Below the pieces are notes generated by a model, which saw nothing but the letters and a program-made list of their open reading frames with translations, did no database searches and had not been told where the DNA came from. A stretch of DNA of 15,376 nucleotides from UBA5359 sp002410925 [NCBI: bacterium UBP13_UBA5359]. Its GTDB lineage: Bacteria > UBP13 > UBA5359. The stretch covers positions 1 through 15,376 of the forward strand of contig DHPR01000020.1 in assembly GCA_002410925.1 (NCBI GenBank), written 5' to 3'. Shown in pieces: positions 10,101 through 15,376 of this stretch. The position numbers were made by a program, and so were the translations under genes. Position 1 is the first letter of the stretch, and the number at the start of each line of letters is the position of its first letter.

Positions 10101-11072
10101 GCCGATAGCCCTATCGGTCAGCTTGCTATCCTTCTCTGCCAAAACCTCACCGGTATGAATGTCCGTCACATCATCAGCTAGGACCTTGCCGCTTATGCGA
10201 TCGTGATCTTTAATGGAGCAGAGAACCTCCTGCCGATCAAAGACACCAATTTCCTGCTGAGCGGCAACCTTTTCCTCCCGGATGATGGAAAGCTCCTTCA
10301 CCCTTGCATCTTTTAAAGCAGCGATCGCTGTCTCATCCAGAACCGTGCCCCTGACAGCTAAAAGATCGCCGGTATCGGGATCAACAACATCTTCAGCTAA
10401 TTCAAGACCGACAAGCCCCTTCTTGGGCTTGGATGATTCAGTTATACGATTGATATAAGTTCCTCGATCAGAAATAATTTTGTAATCAAGAGCCCGCAGA
10501 AGTATGGTAGCAGGAATCTTTCTGGTCCTGTCCACCCTTACCCACATGATGCCGTTGGCATCAAACTCCAGCTCTATCCAGGCTCCCCTGTTCGGTATTA
10601 AAGTTGCGGAATAAAGATCATTTCCATGCGGATCCAGTTCCGATTTAAAATAAACACCGGGGGATCTAGCCAGCTGGCTGACAATCACCCGCTCGGCTCC
10701 GTTTATTACGAATGTACCCTTTGACGTCATCAGAGGGAAATCCCCCATAAAGACCTCTTGCTCCTTGACCTCTCCGTTTACGCGGTTTACAAGGCGCACC
10801 CGTACTTTTAAGGGTGCAGAATAGGTCATATCACGTTCACGACATTCGTCGACAGTATATTTCGGCTCATCAAAGGTGTAATCCAGAAATTCTAATACCA
10901 GATTACCGGTAAAATCCTGAATAGGAGAAAAACTGTCAAGCAAATCTCTCAGGCCGGTATCGATAAACCACTGATATGAATTTCGCTGTAATTCTATAAG
11001 GTTAGGCAGTTCCAGAACCGTAGGTATCTTAGCATAACTAACCCTCTCACGCTTGTTGGCCGCTAACGTCAT
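7173..11072 (-). CDS. rpoB: DNA-directed RNA polymerase subunit beta
   Basis: This 1299-aa protein is a complete RpoB. The rifampicin pocket [13 protein letters not shown]...[13 protein letters not shown] (507-539) carries the usual sensitive residues (Asp518, His528, Ser533, matching E. coli 516, 526, 531). The active-site lysines are Lys960 and Lys968 in [12 protein letters not shown]. The C-terminal clamp-binding block with [24 protein letters not shown] is intact. The start at 11072 gives [16 protein letters not shown] and has GGGAG 8 nt upstream; the in-frame extension to a GTG at 11144 has no ribosome binding site and overlaps a leader hairpin. Two segments are unusual compared with Bacillus beta as remembered: two related 41-aa repeats at 224-337 and an extra segment of about 85-100 aa around 1036-1137. 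It is followed by rpoC after 25 nt. Confidence 0.98.
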   Translation of the reverse strand: MTLAANKRERVSYAKIPTVLELPNLIELQRNSYQWFIDTGLRDLLDSFSPIQDFTGNLVLEFLDYTFDEPKYTVDECRERDMTYSAPLKVRVRLVNRVNGEVKEQEVFMGDFPLMTSKGTFVINGAERVIVSQLARSPGVYFKSELDPHGNDLYSATLIPNRGAWIELEFDANGIMWVRVDRTRKIPATILLRALDYKIISDRGTYINRITESSKPKKGLVGLELAEDVVDPDTGDLLAVRGTVLDETAIAALKDARVKELSIIREEKVAAQQEIGVFDRQEVLCSIKDHDRISGKVLADDVTDIHTGEVLAEKDSKLTDRAIGKLNKVGISEVKVYEEIKVMEIEEWMRLTLEKDSTSDSDEAIVEIYRKLRPGEPLTMDGAKILFRSLFFDQKRYDLAHVGRYKLNKKLGLDIDPMQHVLTRMDIIETVRYLKNLPQGEGNIDDIDHLGNRRVRAVGELLMNQFRVGLLRMERVIRERMIIQETETLTPQALINIRPVVAAIKEFFGSSQLSQFMDQTNPLAELTHKRRLSALGPGGLSRERAGFEVRDVHHSHYGRICPIETPEGPNIGLIGSLATYAWVNDYGFIETPYRKVTDRRVTDEIVYLSADEEDNYILAQANEPVDENGYLIKDKVPTRARDIIEAVQADKVDFMDASPKQLVSVATALIPFLENDDANRALMGSNMQRQAVPLLRTEAPMVGTGMERKVAIDSGTVIIAERAGVVKAMSAERIIIQTDNGELDTYKVYKFMRSNQGTAINQHPIVSLGQRVEKGEVIADGASTDHGELALGRNVLVAFMPWKGYNYEDAILLSERMVKEDVFTSIHIEEYEIEARDTKLGPEEITRDIPNVSEDVLKDLDESGVIRIGAEVRAEDILVGKVTPKGETELTPEERLLRAIFGEKAREVRDTSLRVPHGEKGRVVDVKVFKRERGDELSPGVNELVRVYIAQKRKILEGDKMAGRHGNKGVIARILPEADMPFLPDGTAVDIVLNPLGVPSRMNIGQILETHFSLAAKEYGLVLENPVFDGATEVEITKSVAQVVESKKRNVLKEYISTELMLEVPAELDERPIDEIPALLDSILTGMENEDLVKLAHDVAMEVDEGSFQVTIGSRRKDIETLVAKIMERAYARVGLLPSGKAILRDGMTGEPFDHPVTIGYLYMMKLAHLVDDKIHARSTGPYSLVTQQPLGGKAQFGGQRFGEMEVWALEAYGAAFTLQELLTIKSDDVMGRVKAYEAIVKGENVQEPGVPESFKVLIKELQSLGLDARILSEEAKEVVIKDDETDLSETARELGVEI

Positions 11073-11102
11073 GCACTCCACTCCCAACGTTCGAGTATTA
11101 TG

Positions 11103-11133
11103 AAAAAAAGCATAAATACCCCCTTGGAGGGTA
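11103..11133 (-). terminator. Terminator-like hairpin in the rpoB leader (candidate attenuator)
   Basis: On the minus strand, a 17-nt hairpin (TACCCTC/GGGGGTA, 3-nt loop, 7 bp with one G-U pair; 11133-11117) is followed by TTTATGC and then seven T residues (11109-11103). It lies between the rpoB promoter and the rpoB start, so it would act as an attenuator. The 7-nt gap between stem and T-run is longer than in a classic terminator. Confidence 0.45.
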
Positions 11134-11165
11134 CAGCTCCACACCGTTTAAGGTGACAAATTTTA

Positions 11166-11194
11166 ATGTTAGCATAAAGAAATATGTTTGTCAA
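11166..11194 (-). promoter_or_regulatory. Promoter for rpoB-rpoC
   Basis: A perfect -35 TTGACA (11194-11189) is followed after 17 nt by TAACAT (11171-11166), with TGC immediately before it as an extended -10. Transcription should start near 11159, about 87 nt before the rpoB ATG. This would let rpoBC be transcribed separately from rplJL, which is needed at higher levels. Confidence 0.8.
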
Positions 11195-11263
11195 AATAAT
11201 AGAAGGGGAAAAAGAACCCTTATCATATCTGCGGACAAACATAACTTCGTTGTTCAGCAATCT

Positions 11264-11301
11264 GCCGTCGGAGGAGAAAGATAACCCTTCCTCCTCCCGG
11301 C
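11264..11301 (-). repeat. Large stem-loop after rplL
   Basis: On the minus strand a 4-bp stem (GCCG/CGGC), a 2-nt bulge and an 11-bp stem (GGAGGAGGAAG/CTTTCTCCTCC, one G-U pair) close a 6-nt loop. It begins 8 nt after the rplL stop. There is no U-tract, so it is not a standard intrinsic terminator. By analogy with the rplL-rpoB junction of E. coli it could be an RNA processing or 3'-end stabilising element, but this is inference. Confidence 0.65.
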
Positions 11302-11309
11302 AATAAATA

Positions 11310-11699
11310 TTATTTAATTTCGACTGTTGCTCCGGCCTCTTCAAGCTTGGCCTTAAGCTCATCAGCCTCTTCCTTCTTGATACCTTCCTTTATAGGCTTG
11401 GGCGCATTATCAACAAGCTCCTTTGCCTCCTTGAGTCCAAGGCTGGTCACCTCGCGTACAACCTTAAGAACAGGTATCTTTTTCTCACCGGCGCTAACCA
11501 GAATAACGTCAAAAGCTGTCTTCTCTTCGGCCTCTTCCACAGCGGCAGCCCCGGCTACAGGAGCGGCGGCTACAGCAGCTACAGGAGCAGCCGATACGCC
11601 AAACTCCTCTTCAAAAGCCTTGACTAATTCTGAAAGCTCCAGTACACTCATCTGCTTTACAGCATCAAGTATCTGGTCCTTTGTCAAAGTCTCTGCCAT
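11310..11699 (-). CDS. rplL: 50S ribosomal protein L7/L12
   Basis: This 129-aa protein has the L7/L12 architecture: an N-terminal dimerisation helix pair (about 1-34), an alanine-rich flexible hinge (about 36-56) and a C-terminal domain (about 59-129) starting KTAFDVIL and containing [18 protein letters not shown]. It is present in several copies on the L10 stalk and recruits EF-Tu, EF-G, IF2 and RF3. The ATG at 11699 has an excellent ribosome binding site (AGGAGG, 8 nt away), as expected for a protein needed in several copies. It lies 147 nt after rplJ with no terminator between, and a large stem-loop follows the stop. Confidence 0.98.
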   Translation of the reverse strand: MAETLTKDQILDAVKQMSVLELSELVKAFEEEFGVSAAPVAAVAAAPVAGAAAVEEAEEKTAFDVILVSAGEKKIPVLKVVREVTSLGLKEAKELVDNAPKPIKEGIKKEEADELKAKLEEAGATVEIK

Positions 11700-11714
11700 T
11701 CATCTCACCTCCTC

Positions 11715-11790
11715 AATAGCTTTTTAACCTTATCAGCTATTAAATTTATTAGCCCTTTAACCTGTTAGTAGCATCCGCAGAATATTCTGC
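11715..11790 (-). repeat. Inverted repeats in the rplJ-rplL spacer
   Basis: The 147-nt spacer holds a perfect 14-nt palindrome (GCAGAATATTCTGC, 11777-11790) and a 7-bp inverted repeat AATAGCT/AGCTATT (11715-11741) just upstream of the rplL ribosome binding site. Two copies of AGGTTAAA (11756-11763 and 11723-11730) lie 33 nt apart. No U-tract or promoter is evident. The function is unknown. Confidence 0.4.
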
Positions 11791-11846
11791 TTTTTACGTT
11801 CTTCATGCTCCGTTAAACAGCTAAACTTCTAAATCATTATAATTAA

Positions 11847-12365
11847 TCACTCTGCCCTTTGTTGCTGAACTGCTTGCAATGCATAAGCAAAGCTTCTGAT
11901 GGGTCCGGAAAGAACGCTGGCCATGTCGTTGAGCGGCCTCATCATCGCACCAGCCAGCCTTGCAAGAAGAACCTCTCTTGGCGGCAAATCTGCAACCGCT
12001 CTAATCTCTTCCGCACTTATGACCTTGCCTTCGAGAAGACCACCCTTTAATACCAGCTTTTTATGTTCCTTGATAAACTTAACCAGCAATTTTGTAGCTA
12101 TTACCGGATCATTCTTAACAAAAGCTATTGCTGTTGGCCCTTCCAGGTAAGCATTGAGGCATTCATACCCCGTCTCATTAGCCGCTATCCTTGCCAAAGT
12201 GTTCTTAACAACGTGAAATTCCACGCCTTCTTTTTTAAGCTGGTTGCGTAGGCCATTGATTTCCTCAACATTCAGTCCGGTATGATTCGTCACCAGCGTA
12301 GCCTTGGCCTCGGGAAGCATCGCTTTAATATTTTCCACCATTTCTCTTTTTTGAGCTGTAGCCAC
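11847..12365 (-). CDS. rplJ: 50S ribosomal protein L10
   Basis: This 172-aa L10 forms the base of the stalk and binds L7/L12 dimers through its C-terminal helix (about 145-172). The family pattern VKNTLARIA is at 53-61 and the stretch GPTAIAF at about 76-82. The start is GTG at 12365, giving (M)ATAQKREMVENIK, because GGAGGTGA sits just upstream. An in-frame ATG at 12389 would place the ribosome binding site inside the coding region, so it is not used here. The gene follows the L10 leader and its attenuator. In many bacteria the L10-L12 complex binds this leader to repress its own synthesis; the leader seen here makes that likely. Confidence 0.97.
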   Translation of the reverse strand: MATAQKREMVENIKAMLPEAKATLVTNHTGLNVEEINGLRNQLKKEGVEFHVVKNTLARIAANETGYECLNAYLEGPTAIAFVKNDPVIATKLLVKFIKEHKKLVLKGGLLEGKVISAEEIRAVADLPPREVLLARLAGAMMRPLNDMASVLSGPIRSFAYALQAVQQQRAE

Positions 12366-12471
12366 TACTAATCTCACCTCCATTTCCAATGCCGGATCCG
12401 GAATTTATATATCGCGTGTCCTGCATATAATGCCCCTCTTTATCCTTCACATTCTTAACCGATAAGATGGG

Positions 12472-12499
12472 CAAAAAAAGACCTCCGGCCGGAGGTCTC
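12472..12499 (-). terminator. Intrinsic terminator (attenuator) of the L10 leader
   Basis: A perfect self-complementary 20-nt segment (10-bp arms AGACCTCCGG/CCGGAGGTCT; 12498-12479, central bases forming the loop) is followed on the minus strand by seven T residues. It lies between the L10 leader core and rplJ, about 107 nt before the rplJ start. It is the strongest intrinsic terminator in the window and serves as the attenuator of the rplJL transcript. Confidence 0.9.
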
Positions 12500-12590
12500 A
12501 GAGAAGAATCCTTATCGTCTCACCCCGGCCTCGGCAGGTTGACCATAACCGGTCATTTAAGTCTCCACCCGCTGTCTCAGGCCCATAATA
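12472..12590 (-). ncRNA. L10 leader (ribosomal protein leader)
   Basis: The minus strand upstream of rplJ carries the two conserved blocks of the L10 leader, AGACAGCGGGTG and CCTGCCGAGG, bracketing an internal hairpin TGACC/GGTCA. An intrinsic terminator follows. In Bacillota the L10(L12)4 complex binds this RNA and promotes termination, which balances stalk proteins with rRNA. The left border is set by the terminator; the right border is approximate, from the outer GGCC/GGCC pairing. The rest of the 309-nt rplA-rplJ gap shows only a weak promoter-like site. Confidence 0.9.
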
Positions 12591-12613
12591 TTCAATTATT
12601 TAAGCATATTCAG
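12585..12613 (-). promoter_or_regulatory. Possible promoter at the head of the L10 leader
   Basis: A -10 box TATTAT (12590-12585, 5 of 6) lies 17 nt after a weak -35 CTGAAT (12613-12608, 3 of 6). The predicted start, near 12578, falls right at the beginning of the conserved L10 leader, which supports it. Readthrough from rplA is an alternative source of the leader. Confidence 0.4.
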
Positions 12614-12674
12614 AGCCCGGCAGCCTGAAAGAGAGTTCACACTGACTGTTCCGAGTTCCGATTTCTTCAAATCA

Positions 12675-13382
12675 CTACTTTTCTACGGTTATCGCAGCCT
12701 TCTGGACATCCACTTTCACGCCAGGGCTCATCGTTGAAGAGAGAACTACACTCTTAAGATAAGTCCCCTTAGCAGCCGCAGGCCGAGCCTTTACAACCGC
12801 ACCCATCAGCGCCCTGAAATTATCCCCTAATTGCTGTGCATCAAAGGATACCTTGCCGATAACGGAGTGAATGATTCCATAACGATCCACTCTATACTCA
12901 ACCTTACCGGCCTTGATCTCCTTTATTGTTCTATCAAGATCAAATGTAACCGTACCCGTCTTGGGATTAGGCATAAGCCCCCTGGGGCCAAGCAACTTGC
13001 CCAGTTTTCCCACAACACTCATTGTATCGGGAGTGGCTACAGTCACATCGAAATCAAACCAACCGGCCTGTATTTTGGCTGCCAAGTCATCAGCGCCTAC
13101 ATAATCAGCACCGGCCTGCTCAGCTTCCTTAGCTTTGTCACCCTTGGCAAAAACAAGAACACGCTTTTCGGTTCCGGTGCCATGAGGCAACACAACCGTG
13201 CCACGGACCTGTTGATCTGCATGACGTGGATCTACACCAAGCTTTATAGATACTTCCACATTTTCATCGAATTTGGCTACGGCAATCTTCTTCAATATCT
13301 CCATAGCCTCCTTAGGATCGTAAGCAGCATTGCTATCATACTGCTTTAAAGCATCCTGATATCGCTTTCCTCTTTTTGACAT
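12675..13382 (-). CDS. rplA: 50S ribosomal protein L1
   Basis: This 235-aa protein has the standard L1 length. It starts [13 protein letters not shown] and carries the signature [15 protein letters not shown] at 131-145 and the SSTMSPG segment near 215-221. L1 binds 23S rRNA at the mobile L1 stalk by the E site and helps release deacylated tRNA. The ATG at 13382 is chosen because it gives the conserved N-terminus and follows GGGAGGT. An in-frame upstream ATG at 13460 adds 26 residues that do not look like L1. The gene ends in tandem stops (TAG TGA). It lies 141 nt after rplK. In E. coli L1 represses the rplKA mRNA; no operator can be recognised with confidence here. Confidence 0.97.
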   Translation of the reverse strand: MSKRGKRYQDALKQYDSNAAYDPKEAMEILKKIAVAKFDENVEVSIKLGVDPRHADQQVRGTVVLPHGTGTEKRVLVFAKGDKAKEAEQAGADYVGADDLAAKIQAGWFDFDVTVATPDTMSVVGKLGKLLGPRGLMPNPKTGTVTFDLDRTIKEIKAGKVEYRVDRYGIIHSVIGKVSFDAQQLGDNFRALMGAVVKARPAAAKGTYLKSVVLSSTMSPGVKVDVQKAAITVEK

Positions 13383-13410
13383 ATCCGTACATACCTCCCG
13401 TGGTAATAAC

Positions 13411-13422
13411 GGGCAAAAGCCC
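13411..13422 (-). repeat. Short hairpin before the rplA ribosome binding site
   Basis: GGGC/GCCC with a TTTT loop on the minus strand lies about 11 nt upstream of the GGGAGG ribosome binding site of rplA. It could help shape the translation initiation region. It is short and may be chance. Confidence 0.3.
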
Positions 13423-13477
13423 TTCCACTTATTCAAGGCATAATGCCCGGCTCGATTCAAGCCCGACGTTAACGCCT

Positions 13478-13502
13478 TTCAAACATAATTATTATGTTTG
13501 AA
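13478..13502. repeat. 25-nt perfect palindrome after rplK
   Basis: Two 12-nt arms (TTCAAACATAAT and its exact complement) flank a single central base, starting 21 nt after the rplK stop. It is AT-rich and lacks a U-tract on either strand, so it is not a convincing terminator. It could be an mRNA 3' hairpin or a DNA-binding site in the rplK-rplA spacer. Confidence 0.7.
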
Positions 13503-13523
13503 TTTTAATATCCAGCTTTCGGA

Positions 13524-13949
13524 TCAGCCTTCCACCTCAATGCCCATACTGCGAGCTGTGCCCTCTATCATCAGCATAGCAGCATCGACATCGTTAGCAT
13601 TCAAATCCGGCATTTTCTGCTCCGCAATCTGCTTGACCTGAGCTTTGGTCAGCTTACCGACTTTAACCTTATTAGGAGTGCCGGAGGCAGTAGCTATACC
13701 GGCAGCTTTTTTTATAAGCTCTGCAGCCGGAGGTGTCTTGGTAATAAATGTAAAAGACCTGTCTTCATATACCGTTATTTCGACAGGTATGATCTCGCCT
13801 GCTTTATCAGCCGTTTTCTCATTGTAGCTCTTGCAGAACTCCATGATATTAACGCCATGCTGCCCTAATGCAGGACCTACCGGGGGAGCCGGTGTAGCTT
13901 TACCAGCCGTTATCTGAAGCTTGATTATGCCTTTAATTTTCTTTGCCAT
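13524..13949 (-). CDS. rplK: 50S ribosomal protein L11
   Basis: This 141-aa protein is a full-length L11. The N-terminal domain has the proline-rich stretch [20 protein letters not shown] (19-38), the region tied to thiostrepton binding. The C-terminal domain binds the GTPase-associated region of 23S rRNA and ends [13 protein letters not shown]11 supports EF-G and release factor action and, in stringent response, RelA activation. The ATG at 13949 has GAGAGGT about 8 nt upstream. It follows nusG after 157 nt, where a promoter-like site is present, and precedes rplA by 141 nt. Confidence 0.98.
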   Translation of the reverse strand: MAKKIKGIIKLQITAGKATPAPPVGPALGQHGVNIMEFCKSYNEKTADKAGEIIPVEITVYEDRSFTFITKTPPAAELIKKAAGIATASGTPNKVKVGKLTKAQVKQIAEQKMPDLNANDVDAAMLMIEGTARSMGIEVEG

Positions 13950-14048
13950 TCTACGCTACCTCTCCTGTCCAGAAAATGTGCCCTGTGAACACGATGCTAC
14001 TATTATTAATTTCAAAACCCTGCAGCAAGCCTTGATGCCCGCTATCTT

Positions 14049-14076
14049 TTTATATGCTTGATGATGACACTATCAA
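14049..14076 (-). promoter_or_regulatory. Possible internal promoter for rplK-rplA
   Basis: In the nusG-rplK spacer, TTGATA (14076-14071, 5 of 6) and TATAAA (14054-14049, 5 of 6) are 16 nt apart. A start near 14042 would give a leader of about 93 nt before rplK. A promoter at the same place is known in E. coli. The missing final T of the -10 box lowers confidence. Confidence 0.5.
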
Positions 14077-14106
14077 TGTTATGAACGGCTCTTCCGTCAA
14101 CTGCAC

Positions 14107-14646
14107 CTAAAGCTTCTCAACCTGATAAAATTCCAATTCAACCGGCGTTTCTCTGCCGAAAATAGTGAGCAACGCTCTGAGTTTTCCCTGTTCCGGATAT
14201 ATATCCTCAATAACGCCCGTAAAATTCATAAACGGGCCGGATATAACCCTAATAGAATCTCCAGGATCCCAGGCAACCTTTATCTTAGGCGCCGCCATAC
14301 CCATCTGATGCAATATGGTCTGAACCTCGCGCTCCTGCAAAGGAACAGGCTTGGAACCGGAGCTAATAAAACCAGTTATTCCGGTAGTATTGCGAACTAA
14401 CTGCCAGATATCATCGTCCATGACCATCTCGATCATAATGTAACCGGGAAATATTTTTTTCTTGGTACGCTTCTTCTTACCATCCTTTATTTCTATCTCT
14501 TCCTCAGTAGGAATAACCACCTGAAAGATCCTGTCCTCCAAGCCCATAGACTCTATTCTCCGTTCAAGGCTAGCCTTTGCCTTAGCCTCGTAACCGGAGT
14601 GGGTATGAAGCACGTACCACCTTTTCTCTTTGTTTTTCTCCACCAT
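14107..14646 (-). CDS. nusG: Transcription termination/antitermination factor NusG
   Basis: This protein of about 179 aa has an NGN domain (about 8-115) starting KRWYVLHTHSGYEAKA and a C-terminal KOW domain (about 126-179) with DPGDSIRVISGPFMNFTG. NusG binds the beta-prime clamp, modulates pausing and links RNA polymerase to Rho or the ribosome. The lysine-rich stretch KDGKKKRTKKK (54-64) within the NGN domain is a short charged loop. I prefer the ATG at 14646 because GGAG lies 9 nt upstream and it gives a family-like N-terminus. An in-frame ATG at 14661 (adding MENEV) is the alternative, and a TTG at 14667 is less likely. It lies 32 nt after secE, so the two are cotranscribed. Confidence 0.97.
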   Translation of the reverse strand: MVEKNKEKRWYVLHTHSGYEAKAKASLERRIESMGLEDRIFQVVIPTEEEIEIKDGKKKRTKKKIFPGYIMIEMVMDDDIWQLVRNTTGITGFISSGSKPVPLQEREVQTILHQMGMAAPKIKVAWDPGDSIRVISGPFMNFTGVIEDIYPEQGKLRALLTIFGRETPVELEFYQVEKL

Positions 14647-14678
14647 AACCTCATTCTCCATCAACAATGGAGCACCAG

Positions 14679-14930
14679 TTAGCCACCCATTCCACCGCCA
14701 AAATTCCCTAGGAGCTTGAAGGCATAACTATAAACAAAATCCAGTATGGCTATAAAAACAGCCACAATTATTATGCTGATTATCACCAGTATAGTGGAAG
14801 ATGTCAGTTCCTTCCGGTTTGGCCAGGCTACCTTTTTCATCTCCGCCCAGACTCCTGAAAAGAAGTCCTTAATAGCCTTGGAAAAGGCAACCTTTTTTAC
14901 GGTGCCGCGATTCGTTCTGCTTTGACTCAA
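14679..14930 (-). CDS. secE: Preprotein translocase subunit SecE
   Basis: This 83-aa protein is the short, single-span SecE typical of Gram-positive bacteria. The amphipathic cytosolic segment with the conserved MKKVAWPNRKE (31-41) precedes one membrane helix (about 46-70). The C-terminus is glycine-rich (GNFGGGMGG), which is unusual but harmless-looking. SecE clamps the two halves of SecY in the inner-membrane translocon. The start is a TTG at 14930. No ATG or GTG in frame lies upstream, and the first internal ATG (Met31) would remove part of the amphipathic region. No good ribosome binding site precedes the TTG; the nearest purine run AGGG overlaps the tRNA-Trp CCA end. Confidence 0.93.
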   Translation of the reverse strand: MSQSRTNRGTVKKVAFSKAIKDFFSGVWAEMKKVAWPNRKELTSSTILVIISIIIVAVFIAILDFVYSYAFKLLGNFGGGMGG

Positions 14931-14946
14931 AATATTTTCACATCCC

Positions 14947-15023
14947 TGGCAGGCCTGGAGGGATTCGAACCCCCAACACCCGGATTTGGAGTCCGGTGCT
15001 CTACCAATTGGAGCTACAGGCCT
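14947..15023 (-). tRNA. trnW: tRNA-Trp (anticodon CCA)
   Basis: The cloverleaf is complete. The acceptor stem is AGGCCTG/CAGGCCT, the D-arm GCTC/GAGC, and the anticodon stem CCGGA/TCCGG encloses the loop CTCCAAA with anticodon CCA. The T-arm GGGGG/CCCTC (one G-U pair) holds TTCGAAT. The discriminator is G and the CCA end is encoded. It lies 31 nt after rpmG and 16 nt before secE, inside the transcript, so it must be cut out by RNase P and 3' processing. A tRNA-Trp at this position is common in Bacteria. Confidence 0.97.
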
Positions 15024-15054
15024 GCGCCACCTAATCTATATATTTCACCTTAAA

Positions 15055-15216
15055 CTAACGTACTTCCCTATGTACCGTATGCTGTCTGCAGAAGCTGCAA
15101 TATTTCTTGAGCTCCATCCGTCCGGTAATATTCTTTCTATTTTTGGTAGTAGAATAATTACGGCGTTTGCATTCATTGCACGATAACGATATTGTTTTAC
15201 GATCATCCTTGGCCAT
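15055..15216 (-). CDS. rpmG: 50S ribosomal protein L33 (zinc-binding type)
   Basis: This 53-aa protein starts [13 protein letters not shown] and has the two CxxC pairs of a zinc ribbon (Cys13/Cys16 and Cys40/Cys43), followed by [10 protein letters not shown]. It is therefore the C+ form of L33, as opposed to the cysteine-free zinc-independent paralogue. L33 lies near the E site of the 50S. The ATG at 15216 has GAGGTGA about 7 nt upstream. It is the first gene after the promoter at 15251-15279 and is cotranscribed with trnW, secE and nusG. Confidence 0.96.
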   Translation of the reverse strand: MAKDDRKTISLSCNECKRRNYSTTKNRKNITGRMELKKYCSFCRQHTVHREVR

Positions 15217-15250
15217 ACAGCTCACCTCATGCGTCCGATGACGCCAGTCT

Positions 15251-15279
15251 AATCTAGCATATTTACTTCACGTAGTCAA
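15251..15279 (-). promoter_or_regulatory. Promoter for rpmG-trnW-secE-nusG
   Basis: TTGACT (15279-15274, 5 of 6) and TAGATT (15256-15251, 4 of 6) are 17 nt apart, with TGC directly before the -10 as an extended element. The predicted start near 15244 gives a leader of about 28 nt, just enough for the rpmG ribosome binding site. Confidence 0.75.
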
Positions 15280-15291
15280 TGCCAATGAGCG

Positions 15292-15313
15292 CTGGACGGC
15301 TTAAGCCGCCCAG
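15292..15313. repeat. GC-rich inverted repeat upstream of the rpmG promoter
   Basis: CTGGACGGC and GCCGCCCAG (one mismatch, a G-U pair in the minus-strand RNA) flank a TTAA loop, forming a 9-bp hairpin. No T-run follows on either strand, so an intrinsic terminator for the upstream gene is possible but not shown. The remaining bases to the window edge (15314-15376) contain no gene that can be supported. Confidence 0.55.
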
Positions 15314-15376
15314 TCTAAACTCTCAAGATATTCAAACCAATCATTTTGTCCTATTATTCTTCAATAGCGCTGATAA

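Noticed and set aside
11073-11144. N-terminal extension of rpoB to a GTG at 11144
   Set aside because: There is no ribosome binding site, and the added codons overlap the leader hairpin and T-run.
11069-11362. Minus-strand open frame of 97 codons across the rplL end and the rpoB leader
   Set aside because: It overlaps the end of rplL in another frame, spans the stem-loop and the rpoB promoter, and has no family resemblance.
13383-13460. N-terminal extension of rplA by 26 residues
   Set aside because: It reads through the rplA ribosome binding site and a hairpin; the added sequence is not L1-like.
15341-15376. Tail of an upstream gene at the right edge
   Set aside because: Two frames end there (stops at 15341 and 15354), but only 7-12 codons are visible and neither can be identified.
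1-15376. Mobile elements, CRISPR arrays, phage or defence genes
   Set aside because: No direct-repeat arrays, transposase reading frames or terminal inverted repeats are seen; all long frames are conserved housekeeping genes on one strand.

Overview
This window is a block of core transcription and translation genes, all on the minus strand, so it reads right to left. The proteins look like a Gram-positive-type anaerobe, most probably a deep-branching Bacillota (Clostridia-like). The basis is the close match of the RpoC N-terminus to clostridial beta-prime, a four-cysteine L33, strong AGGAGG ribosome binding sites, several TTG/GTG starts, an L10 leader of the Firmicutes type, and the gene order rpmG-trnW-secE-nusG-rplKAJL-rpoBC-rpsL-rpsG-fusA-tuf. 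The genus cannot be read from the sequence. Chloroflexota is a less likely alternative.

Layout in transcription order. (1) 15376-14107: a promoter with an extended -10, then rpmG (L33), tRNA-Trp(CCA), secE and nusG. (2) 14106-12675: a probable internal promoter, then rplK (L11) and rplA (L1). (3) 12674-11310: the L10 leader with an intrinsic terminator (attenuator), then rplJ (L10) and rplL (L7/L12). (4) 11309-3533: a large stem-loop after rplL, a near-consensus promoter, a short leader with a terminator-like hairpin, then rpoB and rpoC. (5) 3532-1: a TTGACA/TAATAT promoter inside the 345-nt rpoC-rpsL gap, a leader of about 265 nt with several possible hairpins, then rpsL (S12), rpsG (S7), fusA (EF-G) and the first two codons of what is very probably tuf.

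The genes work together as follows. SecE is the small essential SecYEG subunit. NusG couples RNA polymerase to elongation, and beta and beta-prime form the polymerase core. L11, L1, L10 and L7/L12 build the L1 stalk and the factor-binding stalk on which EF-G and EF-Tu act. S12 and S7 sit at the decoding and mRNA/tRNA sites of the 30S. Control appears to be by transcript leaders: one clear (L10) and two candidates (rpoB, rpsL).

I see no mobile element, CRISPR array, phage gene, toxin-antitoxin or defence gene, and no plus-strand gene. No new multi-gene system is visible. The parts worth a second look are two unusual segments in the RNA polymerase beta subunit, the undocumented-looking leaders before rpoB and rpsL, and the tight tRNA-Trp/secE junction.
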